NCBI GenBank assembly: GCA_003514765.1
Contig: DOOY01000217.1
Location: 1 to 5,818, forward strand
Source: Nitrosomonas sp.
GTDB lineage: Bacteria > Pseudomonadota > Gammaproteobacteria > Burkholderiales > Nitrosomonadaceae
Direction of reading: 5' to 3'
DNA: 5,818 nt
A model generated the notes under the pieces. That model saw only the letters and a list, made by a program, of their open reading frames with translations, was not told the DNA's origin and did no database searches. The translations under genes and the position numbers were made by a program. Below are positions 1 through 5,818 of this stretch, in pieces (position 1 is the stretch's first letter; each line of letters starts with the position of its first letter).

Positions 1-34
1 CACTTATTTCTTCACGGTTCCTTAGAATATTTAA

Positions 35-64
35 TTGACAACTCGCTTGTCATTAAAATAAAAT
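35..64 (+). promoter_or_regulatory. sigma70-type promoter of the marR-family gene
   Basis: A perfect -35 hexamer TTGACA lies at 35-40 and a 5/6 -10 hexamer TAAAAT at 59-64, with an 18-base spacer. Transcription would begin near base 71, giving a leader of about 30 bases before the ATG at 103. The -35 sits in the left palindrome and the -10 touches the right one, so a bound regulator would block RNA polymerase. The hexamers are read directly; promoter activity is inferred. Confidence 0.75.
36..52. promoter_or_regulatory. Left operator box, probable MarR-family binding site
   Basis: TGACAA (36-41), a 5-base spacer CTCGC, then TTGTCA (47-52) form a perfect 6+6 palindrome of 17 bases. MarR dimers typically bind palindromes of about this size. 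The box overlaps the -35 element and lies 50 bases upstream of the marR-family start codon, which points to autorepression. That this particular protein binds it is inferred. Confidence 0.7.
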
Positions 65-79
65 GACAAGCGAGTTGTC
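37..79. repeat. Perfect 18-bp inverted repeat with 7-base loop
   Basis: The left arm at 37-54 (gacaactcgcttgtcatt) is the exact reverse complement of 62-79, with AAAATAA between them. The two 17-base operator boxes lie largely inside these arms. As DNA it could bind two regulator dimers; as RNA only part of the right arm would normally be transcribed, so a transcript hairpin is unlikely to be its purpose. Confidence 0.9.
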
Positions 80-80
80 G
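64..80. promoter_or_regulatory. Right operator box, probable MarR-family binding site
   Basis: TGACAA (64-69), spacer GCGAG, then TTGTCG (75-80) form a second 17-base palindrome with one mismatch at the outermost base. Its spacer is the reverse complement of the left box's spacer, so the two boxes are inverted copies. Their centres are 28 bases apart. It covers the last base of the -10 element and the likely transcription start. Confidence 0.7.
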
Positions 81-102
81 TTATGTTGTTGAGTGCGAAT
101 GA

Positions 103-537
103 ATGACAGAAACCAATGAAAAGGAGCTATACCAGATTATCTGGCTGATACGCAGGCTTTTTCGTGCCTTGGCGCAGAAGTCCGGTGAGCATCTTGAAGA
201 TTATGGAATTTCTGTTGCGGATAGGGCGGTAATGGAATTTCTTTACCCCCAGAAAAAACTGTCTGTTCCTGAAATTGCCGGGCAATACAAGGTGTCCAGG
301 CAGCATGTGCAGGCCACCGTTAATTCGTTACTTGCTCACGGATTGATCGACGCGCAGGATAATCCGCGTCACAAACGCTCTCCGCACCTAACGCTCAACG
401 CCAGGGGACGTGCGTTATTTGAAACAGTTTTGCAAAAAGATGAAGATGCAATCAGACAATTGTTTTCTCATCTTGCAATCGACGAAGTGCAAATCACGCG
501 AAAAACGCTACAGTCTTTATTAGATAAACTTGATTGA
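103..537 (+). CDS. MarR-family winged-helix transcriptional regulator
   Basis: A 144-residue protein of normal MarR length. Helices at about 6-32 and 100-143 would form the dimer interface. The middle is a winged helix-turn-helix: a first helix around LSVPEIAGQY (53-62), a recognition helix around SRQHVQATVNSLLAHGLI (65-82), and a basic wing at about 83-98 with Asp86, Arg89, Lys91 and Arg92. It contains no cysteine, so thiol oxidation of the OhrR type is not its signal; the ligand is unknown. A stop (TGA, 100-102) directly precedes the ATG at 103, so no longer start is possible; the ribosome site is weak. It probably represses its own promoter through the boxes at 36-80 and is cotranscribed with the small membrane protein 10 bases downstream. 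The family call is firm; the regulated function is not known. Confidence 0.9.
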   Translation: MTETNEKELYQIIWLIRRLFRALAQKSGEHLEDYGISVADRAVMEFLYPQKKLSVPEIAGQYKVSRQHVQATVNSLLAHGLIDAQDNPRHKRSPHLTLNARGRALFETVLQKDEDAIRQLFSHLAIDEVQITRKTLQSLLDKLD

Positions 538-541
538 GGTG
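536..541 (+). promoter_or_regulatory. Ribosome binding site of the small membrane protein
   Basis: GAGGTG overlaps the last two bases of the marR-family stop codon and sits 6 bases before the ATG at 548. This spacing favours ATG 548 over the in-frame TTG at 530, which has no such site and lies inside the upstream gene. Confidence 0.7.
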
Positions 542-547
542 TCAGTC

Positions 548-781
548 ATGCTTGATAATCGTTTGAAACATATACTTTTTGTGATTTGTCTGTTTTCAGT
601 GGCTTCCGTTGCCGCATTATGGTCGTGGAATACGCTGTCCGAACTCTTCAATTGGCCATTCGCGCAGTATAAGCATGTGTTAGCAGTCTTTATTTTGTTT
701 ATGATTGTGAAATGGAGCTTGTTTGGTAAACATCGTACTTGGAATTCATTTGTCAAAGGTAATCCTGATCACTCTCTTTAA
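548..781 (+). CDS. Small two-pass membrane protein of unknown function
   Basis: A 77-residue protein that I cannot assign to a named family. It has two hydrophobic segments, at about 9-27 and 43-59, joined by a loop rich in aromatic residues (SWNTLSELFNWPF, 26-38). The N-terminus carries Arg5, Lys7 and His8. The tail at 60-77 has several basic residues (Lys61, His62, Arg63, Lys70), so by the positive-inside rule both ends probably face the cytoplasm. It starts 10 bases after the MarR-family stop, behind a good ribosome site, so the two are very likely one transcript. This arrangement suggests the membrane protein is a target of the regulator, perhaps linked to envelope stress or efflux, but nothing in the sequence fixes that role. 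The hydrophobic pattern and operon position support a real gene. Confidence 0.75.
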   Translation: MLDNRLKHILFVICLFSVASVAALWSWNTLSELFNWPFAQYKHVLAVFILFMIVKWSLFGKHRTWNSFVKGNPDHSL

Positions 782-788
782 CAAATCC

Positions 789-817
789 CGGTGCAATGAC
801 TTTAAGTTGCTGCACCG
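789..817. repeat. Inverted repeat (7-bp stem, 15-base loop)
   Basis: CGGTGCA (789-795) pairs with TGCACCG (811-817). An alternative pairing of GCAA (793-796) with TTGC (807-810) is nested in the same stretch. It lies 8 bases after the small membrane protein's stop, but no T-run follows, so it is not a standard terminator. It could stabilise the 3' end of the transcript; this is inferred. Confidence 0.4.
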
Positions 818-877
818 TTGGATTTTAATACTATCAATGGCGTGTGGATATACCAATCAATGGCCCGCTGTTAATAG

Positions 878-903
878 AATATGCTGATTTCAGCATATTT
901 TTT
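878..903 (+). terminator. Rho-independent terminator of the marR operon
   Basis: AATATGCTG (878-886) pairs perfectly with CAGCATATT (891-899) around a 4-base loop, and the right arm runs into six T residues (898-903). The stem is AT-rich, so the terminator may be leaky. It lies 97 bases beyond the small membrane protein and 61 bases before the lipoprotein gene, which separates the two transcription units. Confidence 0.7.
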
Positions 904-964
904 CGATCTGATATTGATTCTATTGATTTAAGTGCTCATTGAAATCTATGGATAGCTGGAAGAT

Positions 965-2206
965 ATGACAAAACCCTGTTGCATATCCAGTATTGCAGTT
1001 ATTACGTATATTCTGCCGGTGCTGATCCTGTTGTCCGGTTGTGTACATCAGCAATCTGTCGGCGAGCCTTATCCGCGTTGGGGGGAAGAACACAGTACTC
1101 CCCGGTCTGACGACAATCCGCCGTTGACTCTGCGGGTATTGCCGCCATCGGAAACGGCCTTGCCGGTTGCTTGTATATTGCTCGTTCACGGGATGAATGA
1201 ATATATTGGGCGCTACGGCGATGTGGCGCGGTATTTTTCCAAACAGTTTCTTGTCGCCGGTTTCGATTACTATGCCCATGGTTTGTCTAATCCGGTATTG
1301 CATCGGGCAGACAAGGCGCTTAATTCCGGTGATGAAAGACAAGATGTCAGCCAGGCTTACTTAGCGCAAACGCCGCTTTACGATTTGGAGCCCATGCGCA
1401 GGGATCTCGATTATGCGCTTAAAAAAACAATACAGATTTGTGATGCAAGGAGTGGCTCCAAAAAGCCGGTGTTTCTTGTTTCGCATAGTTTGGGTTCTCT
1501 CATAACCGCCTCCTATTTGTTGCAGATGCAAGATGAGGAAGCGAAAAGTCTGATCGGGCGCGTGCAAGGCGTGATATTGCTGGCTCCGGGTTTTGCGGTT
1601 AGTGAACCGCCGGGTTGGCGCGGTTGGTTGGCGGGACCATTGATCAAGCTGTCTTTCCACGCTGAAACACATTTTCTGAATCCCCAGAATGATTCCCTGC
1701 CACTGTTATTGCTCAATCAGATGCTGTCGCTGGTGACCGTGCCGGTATTGGACGGATTATTCGAAGTATTTTCCTGGCCGGGATTGCGGTATGTTTTTAC
1801 CCCAACCACACCTGATTGGGTTGTCGATTATCTGACAGATAGTGAAAAAGAAAAATTGCGCCTGCAAACCGATGGCTGGATTATCCGCCGCAGTTTATTG
1901 CGTTATATAAAAGGGATTGAAAATGAAATTGTTCAGTTTCGTCGTCATATGGATGATTTCGCCGTACCTTTTTATTTGATTTATTCGGTCCATGACCCCA
2001 TCACTGCCGCATGGGGCAACGAAGATTTTGTCAGCGCCACGCTTAATAATCATCCGGACAATGCATATCTGGCGCTGCCGGAGCTGCGTTATCATCAGCA
2101 TTTATTTTTAACAAAACCGTGCAGAAATGACATTTTAAAGCGTATTGAACAATGGCTGGATCGGCGAATTGCTGTTTTGAAACATGCGGAAGCAGAAATC
2201 CACTGA
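965..2206 (+). CDS. Alpha/beta-hydrolase-fold lipoprotein, predicted lipase or esterase
   Basis: A 413-residue protein. The N-terminus is a lipoprotein signal: Lys3, a hydrophobic stretch at about 7-23, and lipobox LSGC with the acylated cysteine at 26. Position +2 is Val, not the Asp inner-membrane retention signal, so the outer membrane is likely. The body resembles the Hydrolase_4 group (monoglyceride lipase / lysophospholipase-like). It has an oxyanion-type HG at 75-76 (LLVHGMNEY), a nucleophile elbow SHSLG at 173-177 with Ser175, a probable acid Asp344 in VHDP, and a probable His377 or His379 in RYHQHL. The long stretch at about 210-330 would hold the cap over the active site. The elbow has Ser where this group normally has Gly. 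The ATG at 965 is used because an in-frame stop lies at 953-955; GGAAGA sits only 1 base before it, so translation may be weak. It appears to be its own transcription unit. The substrate is unknown. Confidence 0.8.
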   Translation: MTKPCCISSIAVITYILPVLILLSGCVHQQSVGEPYPRWGEEHSTPRSDDNPPLTLRVLPPSETALPVACILLVHGMNEYIGRYGDVARYFSKQFLVAGFDYYAHGLSNPVLHRADKALNSGDERQDVSQAYLAQTPLYDLEPMRRDLDYALKKTIQICDARSGSKKPVFLVSHSLGSLITASYLLQMQDEEAKSLIGRVQGVILLAPGFAVSEPPGWRGWLAGPLIKLSFHAETHFLNPQNDSLPLLLLNQMLSLVTVPVLDGLFEVFSWPGLRYVFTPTTPDWVVDYLTDSEKEKLRLQTDGWIIRRSLLRYIKGIENEIVQFRRHMDDFAVPFYLIYSVHDPITAAWGNEDFVSATLNNHPDNAYLALPELRYHQHLFLTKPCRNDILKRIEQWLDRRIAVLKHAEAEIH

Positions 2207-2340
2207 GATGGTTTATATTCAACGGATATAAGTACCGATCTGAGACAGTACAGGCAAGTCGGAAATATTATTACATTTTTATAAATCCCGGATAAAGATA
2301 CGGTAGCATAGTATGTTTTTATCTGACAAATTGAATAACT

Positions 2341-3567
2341 ATGCCTGTTAATATCCCCACTTTATCTGCCGAGCATTTGTTGCCGGTACCGGGCGTGTCG
2401 CTTGGTACTGTCGAGGCCGGTATAAAAAAAAGTAACCGCAAGGATTTACTGGTGATGACGCTGAATGAGGATGCGCATGTCGCCGGTGTTTTTACACAAA
2501 ACCGTTTTTGCGCTGCGCCGGTTGTGGTGGCGAAGAACCATCTGGCAAAATCTTCTGTGCATGCATTGGTGGTAAATACCGGTAATGCGAATGCGGGTAC
2601 CGGAGAAACCGGCTTGCAGCATGCCCGTGAGACTTGTAGGGTACTGGCGGACTTGTTGAGCTGTGAGCCGCATCAGGTGTTGCCGTTTTCCACCGGTGTA
2701 ATCATGGAACCTTTACCGGTTGATGCGTTGGTTAAAGGATTGCCAGCATCGCTGGCGGATCTTAAACCGGATAACTGGTTTGCCGCGGCGGAGGCGATTA
2801 TGACGACCGATATCGTGCCGAAAAGCGTATCCAGGAAAATTGAATTGAATGGCGCAACCATCACGATTACCGGTATTGCTAAAGGTTCGGGGATGATTCG
2901 CCCGAATATGGCAACCATGCTTGGCTTTATCGCAACAGACGCCAGAATCAGTCAGGCCATGTTACAGCGGATGGTGCACAATGCAGCAGATCAATCGTTT
3001 AACTGCATCACGGTCGATGGCGATACTTCAACCAACGATGCTTTCATATTGATGGCGACAGGCTGCGCAGATCATGCCGAAATCTGCGAACGGGAGAGCG
3101 TGGCATTCAAGCAGTTACAGGAAGCGGTGACTGCAGTTGCTGCTGCGTTGGCGCAGATGATCGTGCGTGACGGCGAGGGTGCAACCAAATTCATTACCGT
3201 ACAGGTGGATGCTGGACGGCATGTGAATGAATGTAAACAGGTGGCATATGCTGTTGCGCATTCGCCGCTGATTAAAACCGCCTTTTTTGCGTCTGATCCG
3301 AATCTTGGCAGAATTCTGGCGGCAATTGGTTATGCGGGTATTGATGATCTGGATGTTAATCGAATACAACTATATCTTGGCGATGTACTGGTTGCCGAGA
3401 ATGGCGGACGTGCGCCGGCATATCGCGAGGAAGACGGTCAGCAGGTGATGAATCAGTCTGAAATTATCGTGCGGATTGTGCTGAATCGCGGTGCCGCATC
3501 GGCTACCGTATGGACATGTGATTTTTCTTACGATTATGTAAAGATAAACGCAGATTATAGAAGTTGA
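2341..3567 (+). CDS. argJ: Bifunctional ornithine acetyltransferase / N-acetylglutamate synthase ArgJ
   Basis: ArgJ moves the acetyl group from N-acetylornithine to glutamate, releasing ornithine and regenerating N-acetylglutamate (EC 2.3.1.35). Many members also make N-acetylglutamate from acetyl-CoA (EC 2.3.1.1). It is a cytosolic arginine-biosynthesis enzyme. The 408-residue length is normal. Hallmarks visible: NTGNANAGTG at 79-88; the oxyanion Thr118-Gly119 in FSTGVIM; the self-cleavage site MATML, where Thr192 becomes the N-terminal nucleophile of the beta chain after cleavage at Ala191/Thr192; [10 protein letters not shown] at 275-284; and the conserved C-terminus [15 protein letters not shown] (393-407). 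The gene is intact. No convincing Shine-Dalgarno precedes the ATG, but the N-terminus matches the family. It leads a likely operon with the ATPase 21 bases downstream. The 134-base gap before it (2207-2340) shows no clear promoter or terminator. Whether this copy is mono- or bifunctional cannot be read from sequence alone. Confidence 0.96.
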   Translation: MPVNIPTLSAEHLLPVPGVSLGTVEAGIKKSNRKDLLVMTLNEDAHVAGVFTQNRFCAAPVVVAKNHLAKSSVHALVVNTGNANAGTGETGLQHARETCRVLADLLSCEPHQVLPFSTGVIMEPLPVDALVKGLPASLADLKPDNWFAAAEAIMTTDIVPKSVSRKIELNGATITITGIAKGSGMIRPNMATMLGFIATDARISQAMLQRMVHNAADQSFNCITVDGDTSTNDAFILMATGCADHAEICERESVAFKQLQEAVTAVAAALAQMIVRDGEGATKFITVQVDAGRHVNECKQVAYAVAHSPLIKTAFFASDPNLGRILAAIGYAGIDDLDVNRIQLYLGDVLVAENGGRAPAYREEDGQQVMNQSEIIVRIVLNRGAASATVWTCDFSYDYVKINADYRS

Positions 3568-3588
3568 TTTTTTCAATTCAGCGTGTTG

Positions 3589-4485
3589 ATGGCGTCTGAA
3601 TTGTTTCAAAGTATAAATATGGATAAGCTGGAACAACTGTGTGATCGTGCGGACAGGCTTCTGGATCGTCTGGAGAATTTCCTGCCGGCTGTACAACCCG
3701 AGCCGGATTGGCAAGACGATGCGGCGTTTCATTGGCGCAGACAAGGTGACACAGGTTTTTTTCAACCAATTTTGCATCCGCACCAAATTACACTGGATGC
3801 GTTATATGGCATTGATGCGCAGAAGCAACGGATTGATCAGAATACCCGGCAGTTTGTGCAGGGTTTTTCCGCAAATAATGTACTTTTGACCGGTGCGCGG
3901 GGAACGGGTAAATCCTCGTTGATCAAAGCATTGCTGAATCAGTACGCAAACGATGGACTGCGTCTGATCGAGGTTGAAAAACAACATCTTATTGATTTGC
4001 ATGAGATCGTGTCAGTTATTTGCCGGCGACCGGAGCGTTTTATTTTGTTTTGCGATGATTTGTCTTTCGAAACAGATGAGCCGGGCTATAAGGCGCTCAA
4101 AGTGGTGCTGGATGGTTCCGTCGCTACCGTTTCAGATAATGTATTGATTTATGCGACGTCCAACCGGCGGCATATGGTGCCGGAGTATATGCGTGATAAT
4201 CTCGATACCCGTCATCTGGGCGAAGAAGTGCACCCGAGTGAAACGATAGAAGAAAAGATTGCTTTGTCGGAACGCTTTGGTCTGTGGATTTCTTTTTATC
4301 CGTTTGACCAGACGCAGTATCTAGATATTGTGAACCACTGGCTGGCCGATTTCGGTATCGCCGAAATGGATACAGAGACACGAATGGAAGCATTGCAGTG
4401 GGCGCTGGCGCGGGGTTCGCGCAGTGGCCGGGTGGCATGGCAGTTTGCGCGCGATTGCGCAGGCAGGCGCCAATGCGTCAAATAG
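3589..4485 (+). CDS. DUF815-family P-loop ATPase (AAA-like)
   Basis: A 298-residue ATP-binding protein of the DUF815 family (Pfam PF05673), whose cellular role is not established. Walker A is GARGTGKS at 102-109, with Lys108 binding phosphate. Walker B is FILFCDD at 151-157 with the acidic pair Asp156-Asp157. A sensor-1-like YATSNRRH follows at 188-195. The C-terminal SERFGLWISFYPF (227-239) and GSRSGRVAWQFARD (276-289) blocks are family hallmarks. The N-terminal 35 residues are a charged, probably coiled helix, and no signal or membrane segment is visible, so it is cytosolic. Start choice is uncertain: GTG 3583, TTG 3586 and ATG 3589 are adjacent in frame, and ATG 3619 (MDKLEQL) also fits; none has a good ribosome site. 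It follows argJ by 21 bases and precedes the Nudix gene by 10, so cotranscription is likely. Confidence 0.9.
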   Translation: MASELFQSINMDKLEQLCDRADRLLDRLENFLPAVQPEPDWQDDAAFHWRRQGDTGFFQPILHPHQITLDALYGIDAQKQRIDQNTRQFVQGFSANNVLLTGARGTGKSSLIKALLNQYANDGLRLIEVEKQHLIDLHEIVSVICRRPERFILFCDDLSFETDEPGYKALKVVLDGSVATVSDNVLIYATSNRRHMVPEYMRDNLDTRHLGEEVHPSETIEEKIALSERFGLWISFYPFDQTQYLDIVNHWLADFGIAEMDTETRMEALQWALARGSRSGRVAWQFARDCAGRRQCVK

Positions 4486-4495
4486 TGGTTTGGGT

Positions 4496-5458
4496 ATGAT
4501 TGCGGCTGGTTCATCGGCGGCGTTTGTAGAGGTTGCCGCTGCTGTCATTATACAGCCTGATGGCCGTTTTTTGCTGGCATGTCGCCCCGAAGGCAAACCG
4601 TATGCCGGTTATTGGGAATTTCCGGGTGGTAAAGTTGAGGCTGAAGAAGCGCCATTACAGGCACTGAACAGGGAGTTACAGGAAGAGCTTGGCATACAGA
4701 TTCAAAAAGCCGAACCGTGGATAACGCGCATATTCAATTATAGTCATGCAATCGTACGTTTGCATTTTTTTCGCATTACGCAATGGCACGGAAAACCCTG
4801 GGGGCGTGAAGATCAACAATTATCCTGGCAATCGTCAGATAATATAACGGTCTCGCCGATGCTGCCGGCAAATGCACCGGTATTGCGTGCGTTGTCGCTG
4901 CCACCGGTTTATGCGATTACGCATGCATTACAACTGGGTGTTGATGTTTCGTTACAGCAGATCGAACAGGCTTTGCGAAACGGGTTGCGCCTGATCCAGA
5001 TTCGGGAAAAAGAGATGGACGCCAAGACGCTGCGGTTTTTTTCAGAAAAAGTTGTTTTGCTCGCACATGATTTTGATGCACAAGTTTTGATGAACAGCAA
5101 TATAACATTGTCCCGTGAATTAGATGCTGACGGTGTGCATTTGACTGCGCCGCAACTGATGGCCTTGTCTGAGCGTCCTGATCCGGAGTGTGGCTGGTGC
5201 AGCGCTTCCTGTCATAATATGGAAGAGCTTTATCAAGCTGATAAGTTGGGCCTTGATTTTGTGGTGCTGGGCCCTGTATTGCCGACTTTGAGTCATCCCG
5301 AAATAAAACCGCTAGGGTGGCGGAGGTTCGCGGCTTTGATTCGTCATTATCCGCTGCCGGTATATGCGTTGGGCGGTTTGGAGCCGGGCGATCTGGCGAT
5401 TGCTCAGGAACTGGGTGCTCATGGTATCGCCATGATGCGAAGCATAGATGGATTATAG
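4496..5458 (+). CDS. Nudix hydrolase (MutT-like) fused to a degenerate thiamin-phosphate-synthase-like domain
   Basis: A 320-residue two-domain protein. Residues 10-130 are MutT-like, with AGYWEFPGGKVE leading into a perfect Nudix box at 45-67 (Gly45, Glu51, then REL-QEELGI at 59-67; Glu60, Glu63 and Glu64 bind metal). MutT enzymes hydrolyse 8-oxo-dGTP, so removing oxidised nucleotides is the best guess. Residues 137-320 resemble ThiE: LIQIREKEMD (166-175), DADGVHL (210-216), VVLGPVLPT (256-264) and YALGGL (290-295). The usual ThiE Asp after Asn is Ser201 (MNSN), the HLGQ-D motif is HLTAPQ, and the PT-TK phosphate loop is PTLSHP, so TMP synthase activity is doubtful. ATG 4496 is chosen because homologues begin just before VEVAAAV. 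An in-frame GTG at 4424 would add 24 residues overlapping the ATPase gene and is less likely. The start is 10 bases after the ATPase stop. Confidence 0.9.
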   Translation: MIAAGSSAAFVEVAAAVIIQPDGRFLLACRPEGKPYAGYWEFPGGKVEAEEAPLQALNRELQEELGIQIQKAEPWITRIFNYSHAIVRLHFFRITQWHGKPWGREDQQLSWQSSDNITVSPMLPANAPVLRALSLPPVYAITHALQLGVDVSLQQIEQALRNGLRLIQIREKEMDAKTLRFFSEKVVLLAHDFDAQVLMNSNITLSRELDADGVHLTAPQLMALSERPDPECGWCSASCHNMEELYQADKLGLDFVVLGPVLPTLSHPEIKPLGWRRFAALIRHYPLPVYALGGLEPGDLAIAQELGAHGIAMMRSIDGL

Positions 5459-5498
5459 CTTCATTGAAGCGTTGATTGGCTTTGTGATGTTGTGTTTT

Positions 5499-5690
5499 TT
5501 ATTTATCGCCGTGTTGTTCTTCGTTTTCTTCTGCAGTTTCTTCGGCTTCCGGAATACGATAGGATTCCTGTGCCCATTGCGCAAGATCCATCGTTTTGCA
5601 GCGTTCAGAGCAGAAAGGGCGAAATGAATTGTTTTGATTCCATACGGCTGATTTTCCACATTGCGGGCAGTTGACGGTGCGTTGTTTCAT
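5499..5690 (-). CDS. yacG: DNA gyrase inhibitor YacG, zinc-binding
   Basis: A 63-residue protein matching YacG in length and motifs. Four zinc-binding cysteines are present: Cys8 and Cys11 in NCPQCGK, Cys27 and Cys31 in RPFCSERC. They are followed by the family's [16 protein letters not shown] (32-47). The tail from residue 48 is strongly acidic ([12 protein letters not shown]) and probably disordered. In E. coli YacG binds the GyrB subunit and blocks gyrase binding to DNA; the same role is inferred here. The ATG at 5690 has no clear ribosome site. The gene converges on the Nudix gene, leaving 40 bases between stop codons. In many betaproteobacteria yacG follows zapD and coaE, but the 128 bases upstream of it here do not show a recognisable ZapD C-terminus. 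Confidence 0.93.
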   Translation of the reverse strand: MKQRTVNCPQCGKSAVWNQNNSFRPFCSERCKTMDLAQWAQESYRIPEAEETAEENEEQHGDK

Positions 5691-5743
5691 GCTATTCGTG
5701 CGCTAATTATTTGAGGAGTACTCGACTTAATATGATAAATAAA

Positions 5744-5763
5744 CGTTCTGTCGCATTCTGTCG
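5744..5763. repeat. 10-bp tandem direct repeat upstream of yacG
   Basis: CGTTCTGTCG (5744-5753) is followed at once by CATTCTGTCG (5754-5763), identical at 9 of 10 positions. The period equals one DNA helical turn, so both copies face the same side of the helix. It lies 54-73 bases upstream of the yacG start codon. It may be a protein-binding site or chance; there is no second occurrence in the window. Confidence 0.4.
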
Positions 5764-5818
5764 TCAGTTTTAAACTAAGGAGTCGTTCATAAATAGCTGT
5801 AACACTTGGATCGCATCT

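Noticed and set aside
1..34. Divergent gene to the left of the operator
   Set aside because: AAGGAA on the minus strand (18-23) looks like a ribosome site, but the nearby GTG frame stops after three codons; nothing can be supported within the window.
530..547. TTG start giving an 83-residue version of the small membrane protein
   Set aside because: It would begin inside the marR-family stop region without a ribosome site; ATG 548 has GAGGTG 6 bases upstream.
912..928. TATTGATT repeated twice (912-919 and 921-928) upstream of the lipoprotein gene
   Set aside because: Short and AT-rich; TTGATT could pass for a -35 but no matching -10 lies 16-18 bases downstream.
920..1342. 140-codon minus-strand frame opposite the lipoprotein gene
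   Set aside because: It is antisense to a well-supported hydrolase gene, and its translation has no recognisable motif and an odd Arg/Gln-rich composition.
2213..2231. TTATAT / ATATAA inverted repeat just after the lipoprotein gene
   Set aside because: A six-pair all-AT stem with no T-run after it; likely chance in AT-rich DNA.
3370..3786. 138-codon minus-strand frame across the argJ/ATPase junction
   Set aside because: It overlaps the conserved ArgJ C-terminus and the ATPase N-terminus on the other strand; it is a shadow frame.
5458..5500. Possible terminator between the Nudix gene and yacG (GCTTC-ATT-GAAGC at 5458-5470, T-run at 5495-5500)
   Set aside because: The stem is only 5 bp and the T-run is 24 bases away, so the two do not form a normal intrinsic terminator.
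5732..5773. 13-residue plus-strand peptide (MINKRSVAFCRQF) behind GAGGAG at 5713
   Set aside because: The ribosome site is 13 bases from the ATG, the frame is very short, and there is no further support.

Overview
The window looks like chromosomal DNA from a betaproteobacterium, most likely a Nitrosomonas-type member of the Nitrosomonadales. This rests on moderate GC content, on the ArgJ sequence type, and on an argJ / DUF815 ATPase / Nudix-ThiE fusion / yacG gene order that I recognise as typical of betaproteobacteria. The genus is a judgement from memory and was not checked by a search.

Layout. (1) Bases 1-80 hold a consensus-like sigma70 promoter buried in a perfect 18-bp inverted repeat. 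Each arm of that repeat is itself a small palindrome, so it reads as a two-site operator. (2) 103-781 is a two-gene unit: a MarR-family regulator followed by a 77-residue protein with two membrane segments, closed by a hairpin plus T-run terminator at 878-903. (3) 965-2206 is a separate gene for a predicted lipoprotein of the alpha/beta hydrolase fold. (4) 2341-5458 is a tight same-strand cluster: argJ (arginine biosynthesis), a DUF815 P-loop ATPase 21 bases later, and a Nudix hydrolase fused to a degenerate thiamin-phosphate-synthase-like domain 10 bases after that. (5) yacG, a small zinc protein that inhibits DNA gyrase, lies on the minus strand and converges on the Nudix gene. The last 128 bases hold no gene I can name.

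How the parts relate. The MarR regulator probably represses itself and the small membrane protein through the nested palindrome. ArgJ and the Nudix protein are housekeeping enzymes (acetyl recycling in arginine synthesis; probable nucleotide-pool cleaning). The DUF815 ATPase between them has no established job. No rRNA, tRNA, CRISPR array, insertion sequence or attachment site was seen. No gene-free stretch exceeds 300 bases; the gaps at 782-964, 2207-2340 and 5691-5818 are described in the entries.

I do not see a clear new multi-gene system. The items most worth a second look are the nested operator with its regulator/membrane-protein pair, the lipoprotein hydrolase with a non-standard nucleophile elbow, and the ThiE-like domain that has lost its catalytic residues.
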